A DNA stretch of 64,000 nt from an uncultured Bacteroidales bacterium (GTDB lineage: Bacteria; Bacteroidota; Bacteroidia; Bacteroidales; Paludibacteraceae), in NCBI GenBank assembly GCA_946403215.1, contig CAMIZG010000002.1, positions 48,990 through 112,989 on the forward strand, in the 5' to 3' direction. Under the pieces are notes generated by a model. It made no database searches. It had not been told where the DNA came from and saw only the letters and a program-made list of their open reading frames with translations. The position numbers and the translations under genes were made by a program. Shown in pieces: positions 37,761 through 47,049 of this stretch. Numbering within the stretch: position 1 is the stretch's first letter; every line of letters starts with the position of its first letter.

Positions 37761-38927
37761 ATGGCTTCCAACTTCATCGACTACGTCAAGATATACTGCC
37801 GCTCGGGCAAGGGCGGTGCGGGGAGTCTGCATTTCCACCGAGCCAAGTACGTTCCCAAAGGGGGCCCCGATGGCGGTGATGGTGGTCGTGGCGGGCATAT
37901 TATTCTGCGCGGCAACCGCAACCTATGGACACTGCTGCACCTGAAGTACCAGAAGCATATTCAGGCTACGGATGGTGGCAAGGGTGGCGAGAGCCGTTCT
38001 TTTGGCAAGGATGGTGAGGACAGGATTATTGAGGTGCCCTGTGGTACGGTCGTTTATGATGGCGAAACGGGCGAGTGGCTGACTGAGATCAAGGAGCATG
38101 GCGAGCAAGTAATTCTGCTCAAGGGGGGGCGTGGTGGACTGGGTAACTGGCATTTCCGCACGGCTACCAACCAGGCGCCCCGTTATGCGCAGCCGGGTGA
38201 GCCTGCGCAGGAGCGCACGGTGATTATGCAGATTAAGGTGCTGGCAGATGTAGGTTTGGTGGGCTTCCCCAATGCCGGCAAATCGACGCTACTGAGTGTA
38301 GTGTCGGCTGCCAAACCCGAGATAGCCGACTATCCGTTCACTACCTTGACACCGCAGTTAGGTATTGTGTCCTACAGGGATGACCGATCGTTCTGTATGG
38401 CTGATATACCGGGAATCATCGAAGGTGCGGCCGAAGGTAAAGGATTAGGGCTGCGGTTCTTGCGGCATATAGAGCGCAATGCAGTGCTGCTGTTCATGGT
38501 GCCGGCGTGCACGGAGGATCCGAAGCATGAGTATGAAGTGCTGTTAGGTGAGTTGGAGAAGTATAACCCGCAGTTGCTGAGCAAGGCACGTATTTTAGCC
38601 GTGAGCAAGTCGGATACGATGCCGGAGGACGAGGTGCAGAAGATTGTAGCCAAGCTAGGTGACGACTACGATATCCCCGTGGTGGCGTTTTCGTCGGTAA
38701 CCGGACAGGGGCTGAGTGAACTCAAGGACGTGCTCTGGGATGAACTGAGTAAGGAGCAGAACCAGGTGATCGAGATATCGCACTCGCCGCTGGATATAGA
38801 GCGTGTAGAGCGTCAGGAAGCTGAGGCAGGCAATGAGCAGAACGACGAACCACACACCATATACCTCAACGAGGTGGAGGAAGAGTGGGATTTGGACAAA
38901 TACAAAGGTATCGGCTGGGATGCCTAA
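37761..38927 (+). CDS. obgE: Obg family GTPase
   Basis: 388 residues. The glycine-rich Obg fold (about 1-160, GKGGAGSLHFHRAKYVPKGG) precedes the G domain with G1 GFPNAGKST, G2 PFTTLTP, G3 DIPG and a G4-like SKSD. It lacks the C-terminal OCT domain, having an acidic tail instead (NEVEEEWDLDKY), as is common in Bacteroidota. Obg proteins assist assembly of the large ribosomal subunit. Confidence 0.95.
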   Translation: MASNFIDYVKIYCRSGKGGAGSLHFHRAKYVPKGGPDGGDGGRGGHIILRGNRNLWTLLHLKYQKHIQATDGGKGGESRSFGKDGEDRIIEVPCGTVVYDGETGEWLTEIKEHGEQVILLKGGRGGLGNWHFRTATNQAPRYAQPGEPAQERTVIMQIKVLADVGLVGFPNAGKSTLLSVVSAAKPEIADYPFTTLTPQLGIVSYRDDRSFCMADIPGIIEGAAEGKGLGLRFLRHIERNAVLLFMVPACTEDPKHEYEVLLGELEKYNPQLLSKARILAVSKSDTMPEDEVQKIVAKLGDDYDIPVVAFSSVTGQGLSELKDVLWDELSKEQNQVIEISHSPLDIERVERQEAEAGNEQNDEPHTIYLNEVEEEWDLDKYKGIGWDA

Positions 38928-38971
38928 CAGTCTGCTGCCATAAGCCGTTAGTCATTAGTCAAAAAGCCAAC
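38928..38971 (+). repeat. Short repeat spacer before the CLC gene
   Basis: Units CCGTTAGTCATTAGTCA then AAAAAGCCAAC up to the ATG. It matches the topB spacer at 14287-14354 in both halves. Confidence 0.55.
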
Positions 38972-40720
38972 ATGATCAAGTGGTTGGAGCAACATATTCC
39001 GCAGAAGCAGTTGGTGCTGCTGTTGAGCTTGATGGTGGGCGTATTGTCCGCCATGGCGGCGTATGTGCTTAAGTTGTTCATCCATCTCATTCAGTACGTG
39101 ATTAACAGCTATCTGATAGTGGGTGAGCATTGGTGGTGGCTGATCGTTTGCCCGATGATTGGTATTGCTTTGGCTGCGTTGTTCGTCAAGTATGTGGTGC
39201 GCGACGATATATCTCACGGCATAACCAAAATCCTGTACGCCATCTCTCAACGTAAGTCGATCATTAAGCCACATAACACATGGTCGAGCCTCATAGGCAG
39301 TGGTCTGACGATCGGTTTTGGCGGTTCAGTAGGTGCAGAGGCTCCTATCGTGCTGACCGGTGCGGCTATCGGTTCTAATTTGGCAAAGCTGTTCCACCTC
39401 GACCAGAAGACGATGATGCTCATGATTGGTTGTGGTGCTGCGGGGGCAATAGGCGGCATTTTCAAGGCACCTATTGCAGGCTTGGTGTTCACGCTTGAGG
39501 TGCTGATGATGGATATAACGATGAATTCCATAGCGCCGCTATTGATCTCATCGGTCACGGCTACGGCTATAGCGTACTTTACTACAGGCTTCACGCCCAT
39601 GTTCGAACTTACCACTATTGAGTCGTTCACCCTGCGGCGTATACCTTGGTATCTATTGCTGGGTGCGGTGTGCGGCTTTGTGTCGCTGTACTTCACGCGT
39701 GGAATGAACTACCTCGAGCAACGCTTCAAGAGGCTGAAGAATATGTGGGTGAAGATCGTTCTTGGCGGTTCGGTGCTTGGGGCGCTAGTCTATCTGTTCC
39801 CGCCTCTATATGGCGAGGGCTACGACACTATCCTACAGCTCTTTAGCGACAACCCTCAGGCGGGGCTTGAGTATAGTCCGCTGGCGCGGCTCGGTGAGGG
39901 CACATGGGTTATTATTGCTTACTTCTCACTCGTGCTGCTGCTCAAGATCGTTGCCTCGGTCGCGACCAACGGCGGTGGCGGTGTAGGCGGAATATTTGCT
40001 CCCTCGCTGTTCATGGGTGCCTTGACGGGCTTTCTGTGCGCTTACCTGCTCAAGTTGGTGGGCATCAATGTTCCGGTAGTTAATTTCACGTTGGTGGGTA
40101 TGTCCGGACTCATGTCGGGTGTGATGCATGCGCCGCTGACGGGTATCTTCCTCATAGCCGAGCTCACGGGTGGCTATCACCTCTTGATGCCGCTGATGAT
40201 TGTTGCTGTGGTATCGTACCTGACGATCATGCTCTTCGAGCCTCATAGCTTGTATGCCATGCGTCTGGCTCAGAAGGGCGAACTGCTCACACACAACAAG
40301 GACCGTTCTGTGCTCACGCTGCTCAAGATGGATAATGTGCTGGAGACCGACCTACGTACCGTCTCGCCCGAGATGACCCTGGGACAGCTCGTCAAGGTCA
40401 TTGCCGACAGCAAGCGTAACCTCTTCCCCGTGGTGGATGACCGAGGCGAACTGCAGGGTATACTCCTGCTTGATGAGGTCAGAAACATCATGTTCCAACC
40501 CCGGCTGTACAACCGTTTCACCGTAGCGCAGTTGATGAACTACCCACAGGCCGTGCTGCGTCGTGATATGCCTATGGAACGTGTCATGGAGCTCTTCGAG
40601 GACACCGGGGCGTGGAACTTGCCGGTGGTGGATGAGCACAACAAGTACCTGGGCTTTGTATCCAAATCGAAGATATTCAACTCCTATCGTCATGTGCTTG
40701 TGCACTTCTCCGACGAGTAG
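38972..40720 (+). CDS. CLC-type chloride channel/transporter with CBS domains
   Basis: 582 residues. The start is at MIKWLEQHIPQKQL, because the track's longer start runs back into obgE. The CLC membrane domain (about 20-440) shows the anion-filter motifs GSVGAEAP (with the gating Glu), GIFKAPIAG and GGVGGIFAPS. Two C-terminal CBS motifs (about 455-575) probably regulate it by binding adenine nucleotides. Whether it is a channel or a Cl-/H+ exchanger cannot be decided by eye. Confidence 0.92.
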   Translation: MIKWLEQHIPQKQLVLLLSLMVGVLSAMAAYVLKLFIHLIQYVINSYLIVGEHWWWLIVCPMIGIALAALFVKYVVRDDISHGITKILYAISQRKSIIKPHNTWSSLIGSGLTIGFGGSVGAEAPIVLTGAAIGSNLAKLFHLDQKTMMLMIGCGAAGAIGGIFKAPIAGLVFTLEVLMMDITMNSIAPLLISSVTATAIAYFTTGFTPMFELTTIESFTLRRIPWYLLLGAVCGFVSLYFTRGMNYLEQRFKRLKNMWVKIVLGGSVLGALVYLFPPLYGEGYDTILQLFSDNPQAGLEYSPLARLGEGTWVIIAYFSLVLLLKIVASVATNGGGGVGGIFAPSLFMGALTGFLCAYLLKLVGINVPVVNFTLVGMSGLMSGVMHAPLTGIFLIAELTGGYHLLMPLMIVAVVSYLTIMLFEPHSLYAMRLAQKGELLTHNKDRSVLTLLKMDNVLETDLRTVSPEMTLGQLVKVIADSKRNLFPVVDDRGELQGILLLDEVRNIMFQPRLYNRFTVAQLMNYPQAVLRRDMPMERVMELFEDTGAWNLPVVDEHNKYLGFVSKSKIFNSYRHVLVHFSDE

Positions 40721-40732
40721 TCATTACTTCCT

Positions 40733-41428
40733 ATGCAGCCATCTGACTCGCATACTATGCTCTTGCAACCTATTGCTTATGCACACAACGGGTTCACCGA
40801 TAAGTTCGGCATCCCTCGTCAGGTGCCGGAGCACACCTGTCTGCGCACCCGCATCGTGTTCTGCCCCGCCTACCGCAACAACGATGCTATCCGCGGCATT
40901 GAGCAGTTCAGCCATCTGTGGCTCGTCTGGGGCTTCCATGAGGCTGTCCGAGGCTCCCAACACAATGCGACTGTTCGTCCGCCACGCCTGGGCGGCAATA
41001 CACGTGTGGGCGTGTTCGCCTCGCGTTCGCCATACCGTCCCAACCCGCTGGGCTTGACCTCTGTCAGATTGGTCGGCGTGGAGCATACGCCGCACGAGGG
41101 CGCCGTGCTTGTTGTGGAAGGCGCAGATATGCTTGATGGCACACCAATATATGATATCAAGCCCTACGTGCGATATGCCGACTGCCATGCGGACAGCCGG
41201 GATGGGTTTGTTGATACCACGCCGCGCCGGTTGCTAAAGGTGGTGTGGCCTGAGTCGCACCCCATGCAACTGCCTATGGATGAACTGCAGGAGGTGCTGG
41301 AGCAAGACCCGCGTCCGGCGTACCACTCCGATCCCGAGCGCGTCTATGGCCTGGACTATGCTGACTGGAATATTCATTTCCGCGTCTGTGATGACATGCT
41401 GTTCATCACTGACATACGTCGCATATGA
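40733..41428 (+). CDS. trmO: tRNA (N6-threonylcarbamoyladenosine37)-N6 methyltransferase TrmO
   Basis: SAM-dependent enzyme that N6-methylates t6A37 in tRNA-Thr. 231 residues with the TsaA/YaeB-fold motifs FGIPRQ, FSHLWLVWGF, RPPRLGGNTRVGVFASRSPYRPNPLGLT and DMLDGTPIYDIKPY. The family usually begins at a residue like MLLQPIAYAH, so the true start may be 40757; the annotated start is 13 bases after the CLC stop. Confidence 0.9.
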   Translation: MQPSDSHTMLLQPIAYAHNGFTDKFGIPRQVPEHTCLRTRIVFCPAYRNNDAIRGIEQFSHLWLVWGFHEAVRGSQHNATVRPPRLGGNTRVGVFASRSPYRPNPLGLTSVRLVGVEHTPHEGAVLVVEGADMLDGTPIYDIKPYVRYADCHADSRDGFVDTTPRRLLKVVWPESHPMQLPMDELQEVLEQDPRPAYHSDPERVYGLDYADWNIHFRVCDDMLFITDIRRI

Positions 41429-41452
41429 TTGTATCCCATAAGTGCGCATAAA

Positions 41453-41490
41453 AATCCTCCGCCTATCGTTTGAGATAGATGCGGAGGATT
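41453..41490. terminator. Bidirectional terminator between trmO and murE
   Basis: AATCCTCCGC (41453) pairs with GCGGAGGATT (41481-41490) and the stem continues with CTATC/GATAG. It has A-rich and T-rich flanks between convergent genes. Confidence 0.85.
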
Positions 41491-41529
41491 ATTCTTGCTG
41501 TTCAGTAGCGACGCTTAGGGTACGCGGGA

Positions 41530-42984
41530 TCAGATGTATTTGCGCACTTGTTCGTGGTCGTCGAAATGATGCTTAACGCCCTTGATTATCTGGTAATCTT
41601 CATGCCCCTTGCCTGCGATGAGGATTACATCGTTCAGTTGGGCGAGTGTGCAGGCGGTCTGGATGGCAGTTGCACGATCCTCGATAACGAGGGTGCTCCG
41701 CAACTCATCTTCGGTCAGGCCATCAGTCATATCCTTTAGGATGTCCTTGGGCTCCTCGTCACGCGGGTTGTCGGAGGTGAGAATGAGTTGCTCACTGCCG
41801 CGTTTGGCAATCTGCGCCATCATCGGGCGTTTGCCTTTGTCGCGGTTACCACCGCAGCCTACTACGGTTATGAGTTTGGCGCTTTCTTTCTTTATCTCGC
41901 GGATGGTGCGGATGACATTATCCACGGCATCGGGTGTATGGGCGTAGTCAACGATGGCTGTCCAGCCTCTAGGTGAGCGGATGGTCTCAAAGCGGCCATT
42001 CACAGGTTTCAATGCGCTGAGTACGCGTAGCACCTCGAGTCGGTCGAAGCCCAGGCAGAGTGCAGCGCTATAGATACAGAGCAGGTTAGACACATTGAAT
42101 CGCCCTACGAGTGGCACGAACACCTCCTGACCATCGATGCTGAGCAGCATACCGTCAAAGCCCTCTTCGAGGATCTTGCCGCGGTGGTCGGCCATGGTCT
42201 GGGTGGAGTAGGTATAGACACGTGCGCAGGTGTTCTGTGTCATGACGAGTCCGTTCTTGTCGTCTGCATTGGTAACTGCAAAAGTACTCTTGGCGAGACC
42301 ATCAAACAGGCGCTTCTTGGTGTCACGGTAGTTGTCGAAGGTCTTGTGGTAATCAATATGGTCACGCGTCAGATTGGTGAACAGCGCGCCGTTGAATTGA
42401 AGTCCGGCTATACGCTCTTGCGCAATCGAGTGGCTACTGACCTCCATGAAGGCGTACTCGCATCCGGCATCCACCATCTGTGCCAGCAGGGCATTGAGCG
42501 CGAGTGCGTCGGGCGTGGTGTGCGTCGAAGGGAAAGCCTGCCCATCGACATAATAGACGACGGTGGATAGCAATCCTGCCTTGTGCCCCATGGCGCGCGT
42601 CATCTCGTAAAGCAGGGTGGCGATGGTTGTCTTGCCGTTGGTGCCGGTTACTCCGACAAGCGTGAGCTTCTCGCTGGGGCGGTCGTACCACTGATGTGCC
42701 AGGCGGCCGAGAGCCTCCTCGGAGTTCTTGACAAGCACGTATGTAAGGCTCTCCTGCGGCTGCTGTGGCAGGTAGTCTGGGTTGTCGAGCACGATGACGC
42801 GTGCCCCCTGGTCGATGCATGACGGAATGAATGTGTGACCGTCCACTGCTGTGCCGGCTTGGGCTACAAAGAGGTCACCGGGCTCAATCTTGCGGGAATC
42901 GAACTGGATAGCATGAATGTCAGTGTCCGTACGTCCAATGATGCGTAGCGGCTCAATGGCTGATAATAGATCCGATAATATCAT
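41530..42984 (-). CDS. murE: UDP-MurNAc-L-Ala-D-Glu:meso-DAP ligase
   Basis: Adds meso-diaminopimelate to the peptidoglycan precursor. 484 residues with the Mur-ligase ATP loop GVTGTNGKTT, TTPDALALN, and the DNPRDEEP motif that marks meso-DAP (rather than Lys) specificity. Starts 2 bases after the ftsI stop. The genes usually following in a dcw cluster (mraY, murD, ftsW, murG) are absent; the convergent trmO lies there instead. Confidence 0.95.
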   Translation of the reverse strand: MILSDLLSAIEPLRIIGRTDTDIHAIQFDSRKIEPGDLFVAQAGTAVDGHTFIPSCIDQGARVIVLDNPDYLPQQPQESLTYVLVKNSEEALGRLAHQWYDRPSEKLTLVGVTGTNGKTTIATLLYEMTRAMGHKAGLLSTVVYYVDGQAFPSTHTTPDALALNALLAQMVDAGCEYAFMEVSSHSIAQERIAGLQFNGALFTNLTRDHIDYHKTFDNYRDTKKRLFDGLAKSTFAVTNADDKNGLVMTQNTCARVYTYSTQTMADHRGKILEEGFDGMLLSIDGQEVFVPLVGRFNVSNLLCIYSAALCLGFDRLEVLRVLSALKPVNGRFETIRSPRGWTAIVDYAHTPDAVDNVIRTIREIKKESAKLITVVGCGGNRDKGKRPMMAQIAKRGSEQLILTSDNPRDEEPKDILKDMTDGLTEDELRSTLVIEDRATAIQTACTLAQLNDVILIAGKGHEDYQIIKGVKHHFDDHEQVRKYI

Positions 42985-42986
42985 AA

Positions 42987-44822
42987 TTATTTCCTTTTTT
43001 CGTATACTAATGAGTCTCCTTGGATAATATAATATCCGGAATAGACAATGGCTTTCTCCGCGATTTGACGAACGACCGAGCCGCAGTCCAAACCGGCATC
43101 GTACGCGCCGTAGTTCTTCGGGAACTCTACCATACAGATACAGGAGTATTGGGGTTTATCCTCGGGGAAGTAGCCAACAAATGTCATTCGGTGTTCACGC
43201 GACTGGTATTTTCCGTTGCGGAACAACTGAGCAGTACCTGTCTTACCGGCTATTGGCGCGAGTTTTGACTGCGCTTTTGGTGTTCCCCATGGCAAGCGGG
43301 ATGCCGTACCGAGCTTATTGTCCCATACTACGTCATGCAGGCCAGCTTGAACATCCTTGAGCGTGCTGCGTCGGCACATGCTGCTCTTCAGCGTCTCAGT
43401 ATCGAATTTGCGAATTACTTCCTCGCCATCCATGATGCGCTCAACCAAGTATGGCCGTATCATCTTGCCGTCGTTGGCTATACCGTTGTAGAACGTGAGG
43501 ATCTGCAGGGGCGTGAGCTCAACCGAATAGCCGTACGCCATACGCGACAGGGTCACGGCATCCTTAGGCACGTCAATGCGCGGCTTTTGTGCACCCGGAA
43601 TCTCGGAATAGACGCTGTCTCGGATGCCCATACTTTGAAGTTTGTCAACAAACTTGGCTGCTTTCTTGTCGTAACTCTGTAGAATCATCTTGGCGAAGGC
43701 GATGTTCGACGACACGGCCAGTGCGCTGCGCAGGGTGAGCACGGTGTCGAACTTATGGGCGTCGGTGTGCGTGGCGTTCAGATACTTCCAACCGGCCTTA
43801 TAGATCTCAAAACTATCGGTAAGGTTAACCTTGCCATCGTCGAGTGCCGCCATCATTGAGATGGTCTTGAAGGTTGAGCCTGGCTCAACGCGTGTAACGG
43901 CGTGGTTGGCTTTTTCGCTATAGGTGCCGTCGGTGTTGCGGTCGAGGTTACAGATGGCGCGTATCTTGCCGCTGTGGGTTTCCATGAGGATGCAGCAGCC
44001 CCAGTCAGCCTGTGTGCGCTCCAGGCAACCTCGTAGGGCGGTCTCGGTTATATCAAGCAGGTTGGCATCGAGGGTGGTGACTATGTCATAGCCATTGACA
44101 GCCTCGCGCACCGGCACGAACTCCCAGCGTCCGCCCATGCGCTCGCGTAGCGACAGTCCGTCAATGCCATGCAGGTCGTTTTCGAAGGTCTTCTCCAGAC
44201 CGGAGTTGCCCTTACCGCTACTGAGGATATTGCCAATGGTGCGTGAGGCGAGTGAGCCGAATGGTTTCTTGCGTTGTGGCTTGCTCTCGAACCATATACC
44301 CGATTGGTAGTAACCGCGTCGGAAGAGCGGCAGATGTTCAATCTCGCGTTTCTGGATGAACGATACGCGGTGGGGGCAAAGCTTGAGGTAACTGCCGTTT
44401 TCGCGCTGCTGGCCGCTTGCGGTTTTGCCGTTCTTGGTGCGGAAGGATCGGGTAATCATCTGCTTGTATTCGCCAGCCGACTTTTCGGGCAGGATACGGC
44501 TCAGACCGATGGATATGCTGTCGATATATCGATAAAACAGCGTATCGCCTCCCTGATGCAACGCAGGCACGCGAGTATCCATATAAACGTAGTAGCCCGG
44601 AATACTGCTGGCGAGTAGACGCCCCTCGCAGTCGAGAATATTACCTCGCTGCGGGTCGATGATCTTTTCCACGGGCTTGGTGGGCGTGTTGCCGCCAAGC
44701 AGGGCATCGCGCTGGAACCATTGTATGCGGACTATATACACCAATACCGCCGCAAAGCCTGCCGCGATAAGCAGAAACACCAGCGCGAAGCGGAAGATAG
44801 TATTTTGTCGGTTGTCAGGCAT
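42987..44822 (-). CDS. ftsI: Division-specific transpeptidase FtsI (PBP3 class)
   Basis: 611 residues. An N-terminal transmembrane helix (about 10-32), the PBP dimerisation domain, then the transpeptidase with SxxK (PGSTFK), SxN (SSN in LAVSSNIAF) and KTG (AGKTGTAQ). No PASTA domains. It crosslinks septal peptidoglycan with FtsW. In a run of closely spaced genes with ftsL upstream and murE downstream. Confidence 0.93.
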   Translation of the reverse strand: MPDNRQNTIFRFALVFLLIAAGFAAVLVYIVRIQWFQRDALLGGNTPTKPVEKIIDPQRGNILDCEGRLLASSIPGYYVYMDTRVPALHQGGDTLFYRYIDSISIGLSRILPEKSAGEYKQMITRSFRTKNGKTASGQQRENGSYLKLCPHRVSFIQKREIEHLPLFRRGYYQSGIWFESKPQRKKPFGSLASRTIGNILSSGKGNSGLEKTFENDLHGIDGLSLRERMGGRWEFVPVREAVNGYDIVTTLDANLLDITETALRGCLERTQADWGCCILMETHSGKIRAICNLDRNTDGTYSEKANHAVTRVEPGSTFKTISMMAALDDGKVNLTDSFEIYKAGWKYLNATHTDAHKFDTVLTLRSALAVSSNIAFAKMILQSYDKKAAKFVDKLQSMGIRDSVYSEIPGAQKPRIDVPKDAVTLSRMAYGYSVELTPLQILTFYNGIANDGKMIRPYLVERIMDGEEVIRKFDTETLKSSMCRRSTLKDVQAGLHDVVWDNKLGTASRLPWGTPKAQSKLAPIAGKTGTAQLFRNGKYQSREHRMTFVGYFPEDKPQYSCICMVEFPKNYGAYDAGLDCGSVVRQIAEKAIVYSGYYIIQGDSLVYEKRK

Positions 44823-44826
44823 GAGG

Positions 44827-45144
44827 CTATTTGATAACGATGACAGGTGTGTTGGCTTCGCGGAGTTTGCTGCCGTTGTCCTTTAGTTGGCGTGCAATGG
44901 CTGACTGCCGAGTGCTATTGACCAGTTCCGAACTGATGGTCAGTTCCTCGTTTCGGGCATCCTGCAACTCCTTCTTCAGCGCGCCGATACGCACGTACTG
45001 CCACTCGGACACGAACCCCATCAGTATGCTGATGAAGATATAAAAGCCGATGAGCGCCAGTAAGCGGTAGTGGCGGGATATACGTTCGCTGCGGAAGATA
45101 TCTCCGTTCAAGATCTGTTGTAGTATGCTGAGGCGTTTGTCCAT
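44827..45144 (-). CDS. ftsL: FtsL-like cell division protein
   Basis: 105 residues: a short cytoplasmic part, one transmembrane helix (LLALIGFYIFISILMGFV) and a periplasmic coiled coil (GALKKELQDARNEELTISSE). Sequence conservation in FtsL is low; the call rests on topology and its place between rsmH and ftsI, the standard order. It should form a complex with the FtsB and FtsQ equivalents. Confidence 0.85.
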   Translation of the reverse strand: MDKRLSILQQILNGDIFRSERISRHYRLLALIGFYIFISILMGFVSEWQYVRIGALKKELQDARNEELTISSELVNSTRQSAIARQLKDNGSKLREANTPVIVIK

Positions 45145-45156
45145 ACGATTGGTTGT

Positions 45157-46074
45157 TTAGCAGCCAAGGTCGGCTGTCGTTTTTTCTGCTACGCGTAGTT
45201 TGGCGGAGCGTGCGCGAGGGTTGCGTGCGACCTCGTCGGGTGATGCGCTGCGGCCTTTCTCAATCACCTTGAATGGGGTGAGCGGGTTACCGTAGAAGTC
45301 CTTTTCTATCGTACCCTCGGTGTTGCCTGAGCGCATGAAGTTCTTGACTATGCGGTCTTCGAGCGAGTGATAGGTCAGTATAACCAATCGTCCTCCGGGT
45401 GCGAGTAGTTGCGTGCCGGCCTGTAGCAGTTCGCGCAAGGCGCCCAGTTCGTCGTTGACTTCTATACGCAGGGCTTGGAAGAGTCGCGCTGCATCCTGCT
45501 TGTCTTTGAGCCGCACGCAGTCGTGTAACTGCTGGGTGGTGAGAATAGCCTGCTTCGAGCGTTGGCTGACTATCTGCCGTGCTATAGCGCGCGAGTCGCG
45601 GAACTCGCCGTAGAGGTAGAGCACGCGTGCCAGATCTTCCTCGCTGTAGGAGTTGATGATATCCGCAGCTGTGAGTCGTTGGCGGCTGTTCATGCGCATG
45701 TCAAGCGGAGCATCGTAGCGGAACGAGAATCCGCGTTCTGGGGCATCGAAGTGATGAAAACTGACTCCTAAGTCTGCCAGAATACCATCCAACTGCGTCA
45801 CACCGTAGTAATCCATGAAGTTAGCCACATAGCGGAAATTACTGCGCACGAAGGTGAAGCGCTCGTCGTCGATGCGGTTGGCGTATGCATCCGAATCTTG
45901 GTCTATACCATACAGGTGCGAGTTTGTTCCCATGCGAGCTATGATACCCCGGCTATGTCCTCCGCCACCAAAAGTGGCATCAACGAAGTACTGTGCCTTG
46001 CCGGGGTCAATGAGCAAACCATCTAGCACTTCGCTCAACATCGCAGGAATATGATATACTACTTCTGTATCCAT
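45157..46074 (-). CDS. rsmH: 16S rRNA m4C1402 methyltransferase
   Basis: 305 residues. SAM-binding FVDATFGGGGHSRGI at the N-terminus, GILADLGVSFHHFD, FRYDAPLDMRMN, and the C-terminal FHSLED-type segment (ILTYHSLEDRIVK). Normal length. First gene of the division cluster here; mraZ, which normally precedes it, is missing. Confidence 0.95.
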   Translation of the reverse strand: MDTEVVYHIPAMLSEVLDGLLIDPGKAQYFVDATFGGGGHSRGIIARMGTNSHLYGIDQDSDAYANRIDDERFTFVRSNFRYVANFMDYYGVTQLDGILADLGVSFHHFDAPERGFSFRYDAPLDMRMNSRQRLTAADIINSYSEEDLARVLYLYGEFRDSRAIARQIVSQRSKQAILTTQQLHDCVRLKDKQDAARLFQALRIEVNDELGALRELLQAGTQLLAPGGRLVILTYHSLEDRIVKNFMRSGNTEGTIEKDFYGNPLTPFKVIEKGRSASPDEVARNPRARSAKLRVAEKTTADLGC

Positions 46075-46111
46075 CGCCTAAAAGCTCACATCTTTCAACT
46101 TTCAACAACAT

Positions 46112-47038
46112 CTACACCCTGAACTGCAGGGCATGGTGGATGCAGTGCACTTCGCATGGACCTAATATATTGTGAAGGATACCATCCGCCTCAAAGAGCA
46201 GATGTTCCTCCGTTTCCATGCGGATATCCTTACCCACGTAAGCGTGGATGAACGGCAGTTCGGTCAGTCGTCCGTTGAACAGGTGTGGCAGTGCCTTGAT
46301 AATCTGTATGAGGGTAGGCTTGCACACGAACATCCCATGGAACACGCCATCCTGCGGGTCGGCATCTGGGTTTTGCTTGATGCCACCGCCGGAATATGGG
46401 CCATTTCCGACGTTCATGGTGAACAGCGCCTCATCTACCAGCACCTCACCATCCACTACCAGTTGCATCGGGATTGGCTTTTGTTGTACGATAGCACCTA
46501 TTAGTCCGATCAGGTAGTTCACATGGTGCGAGCCGAGGTAGTACTTGAGTCTTTCGGCTTTCTGGCAGCAGAGGGGGTCGACGCCAAAGCCCACGGAATT
46601 GATGAAGTAGCGGTGGTGCTCAATATGGTTGCGCCAGTAAGTGACACATCCTACGTCAAGCGGATGCCCCTTGCCCGATAGGAAGCGTTCGATTGCATCG
46701 CGGTAGTTCTTGGTCAGGTTCCAGTACCGTCCCCAGTCGTTGCCTGTGCCGCGCGGCATCAGTCCAAGTTGGATCTTCCGCCGTTGCTCTGCAGTGATTT
46801 TGGCTCGCATGATACCATTGAGCGACTCGGACAGCGTGCCGTCGCCACCGATAACGAGTATCTCGTCGCAACCATAATCCTCCACCAGTTCGCGTGCCAG
46901 TTCGGTAGCATGTGCGGCGTATTTGGTTACGCGGAACTCATATGGTATATGTCGCTCGCGCAACAGATTCCACAGGTACATTCGCTGCCTGCGGTAGGCT
47001 TTCTTACCCGATTTGGGATTAATAATTACTCCAAGCAT
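46112..47038 (-). CDS. Diacylglycerol/sphingolipid kinase family protein
   Basis: 308 residues of the DAGK catalytic fold: GVIINPKSGKKAYR at the N-terminus, the nucleotide loop GGDGTLSE, and MPRGTGNDWGRYW. Family members phosphorylate diacylglycerol or, in some Bacteroidota, possibly sphingoid lipids; the substrate cannot be told from sequence. It precedes rsmH on the same strand with a 37-base gap. Confidence 0.88.
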   Translation of the reverse strand: MLGVIINPKSGKKAYRRQRMYLWNLLRERHIPYEFRVTKYAAHATELARELVEDYGCDEILVIGGDGTLSESLNGIMRAKITAEQRRKIQLGLMPRGTGNDWGRYWNLTKNYRDAIERFLSGKGHPLDVGCVTYWRNHIEHHRYFINSVGFGVDPLCCQKAERLKYYLGSHHVNYLIGLIGAIVQQKPIPMQLVVDGEVLVDEALFTMNVGNGPYSGGGIKQNPDADPQDGVFHGMFVCKPTLIQIIKALPHLFNGRLTELPFIHAYVGKDIRMETEEHLLFEADGILHNILGPCEVHCIHHALQFRV

Positions 47039-47049
47039 CTGTTCTCAAT

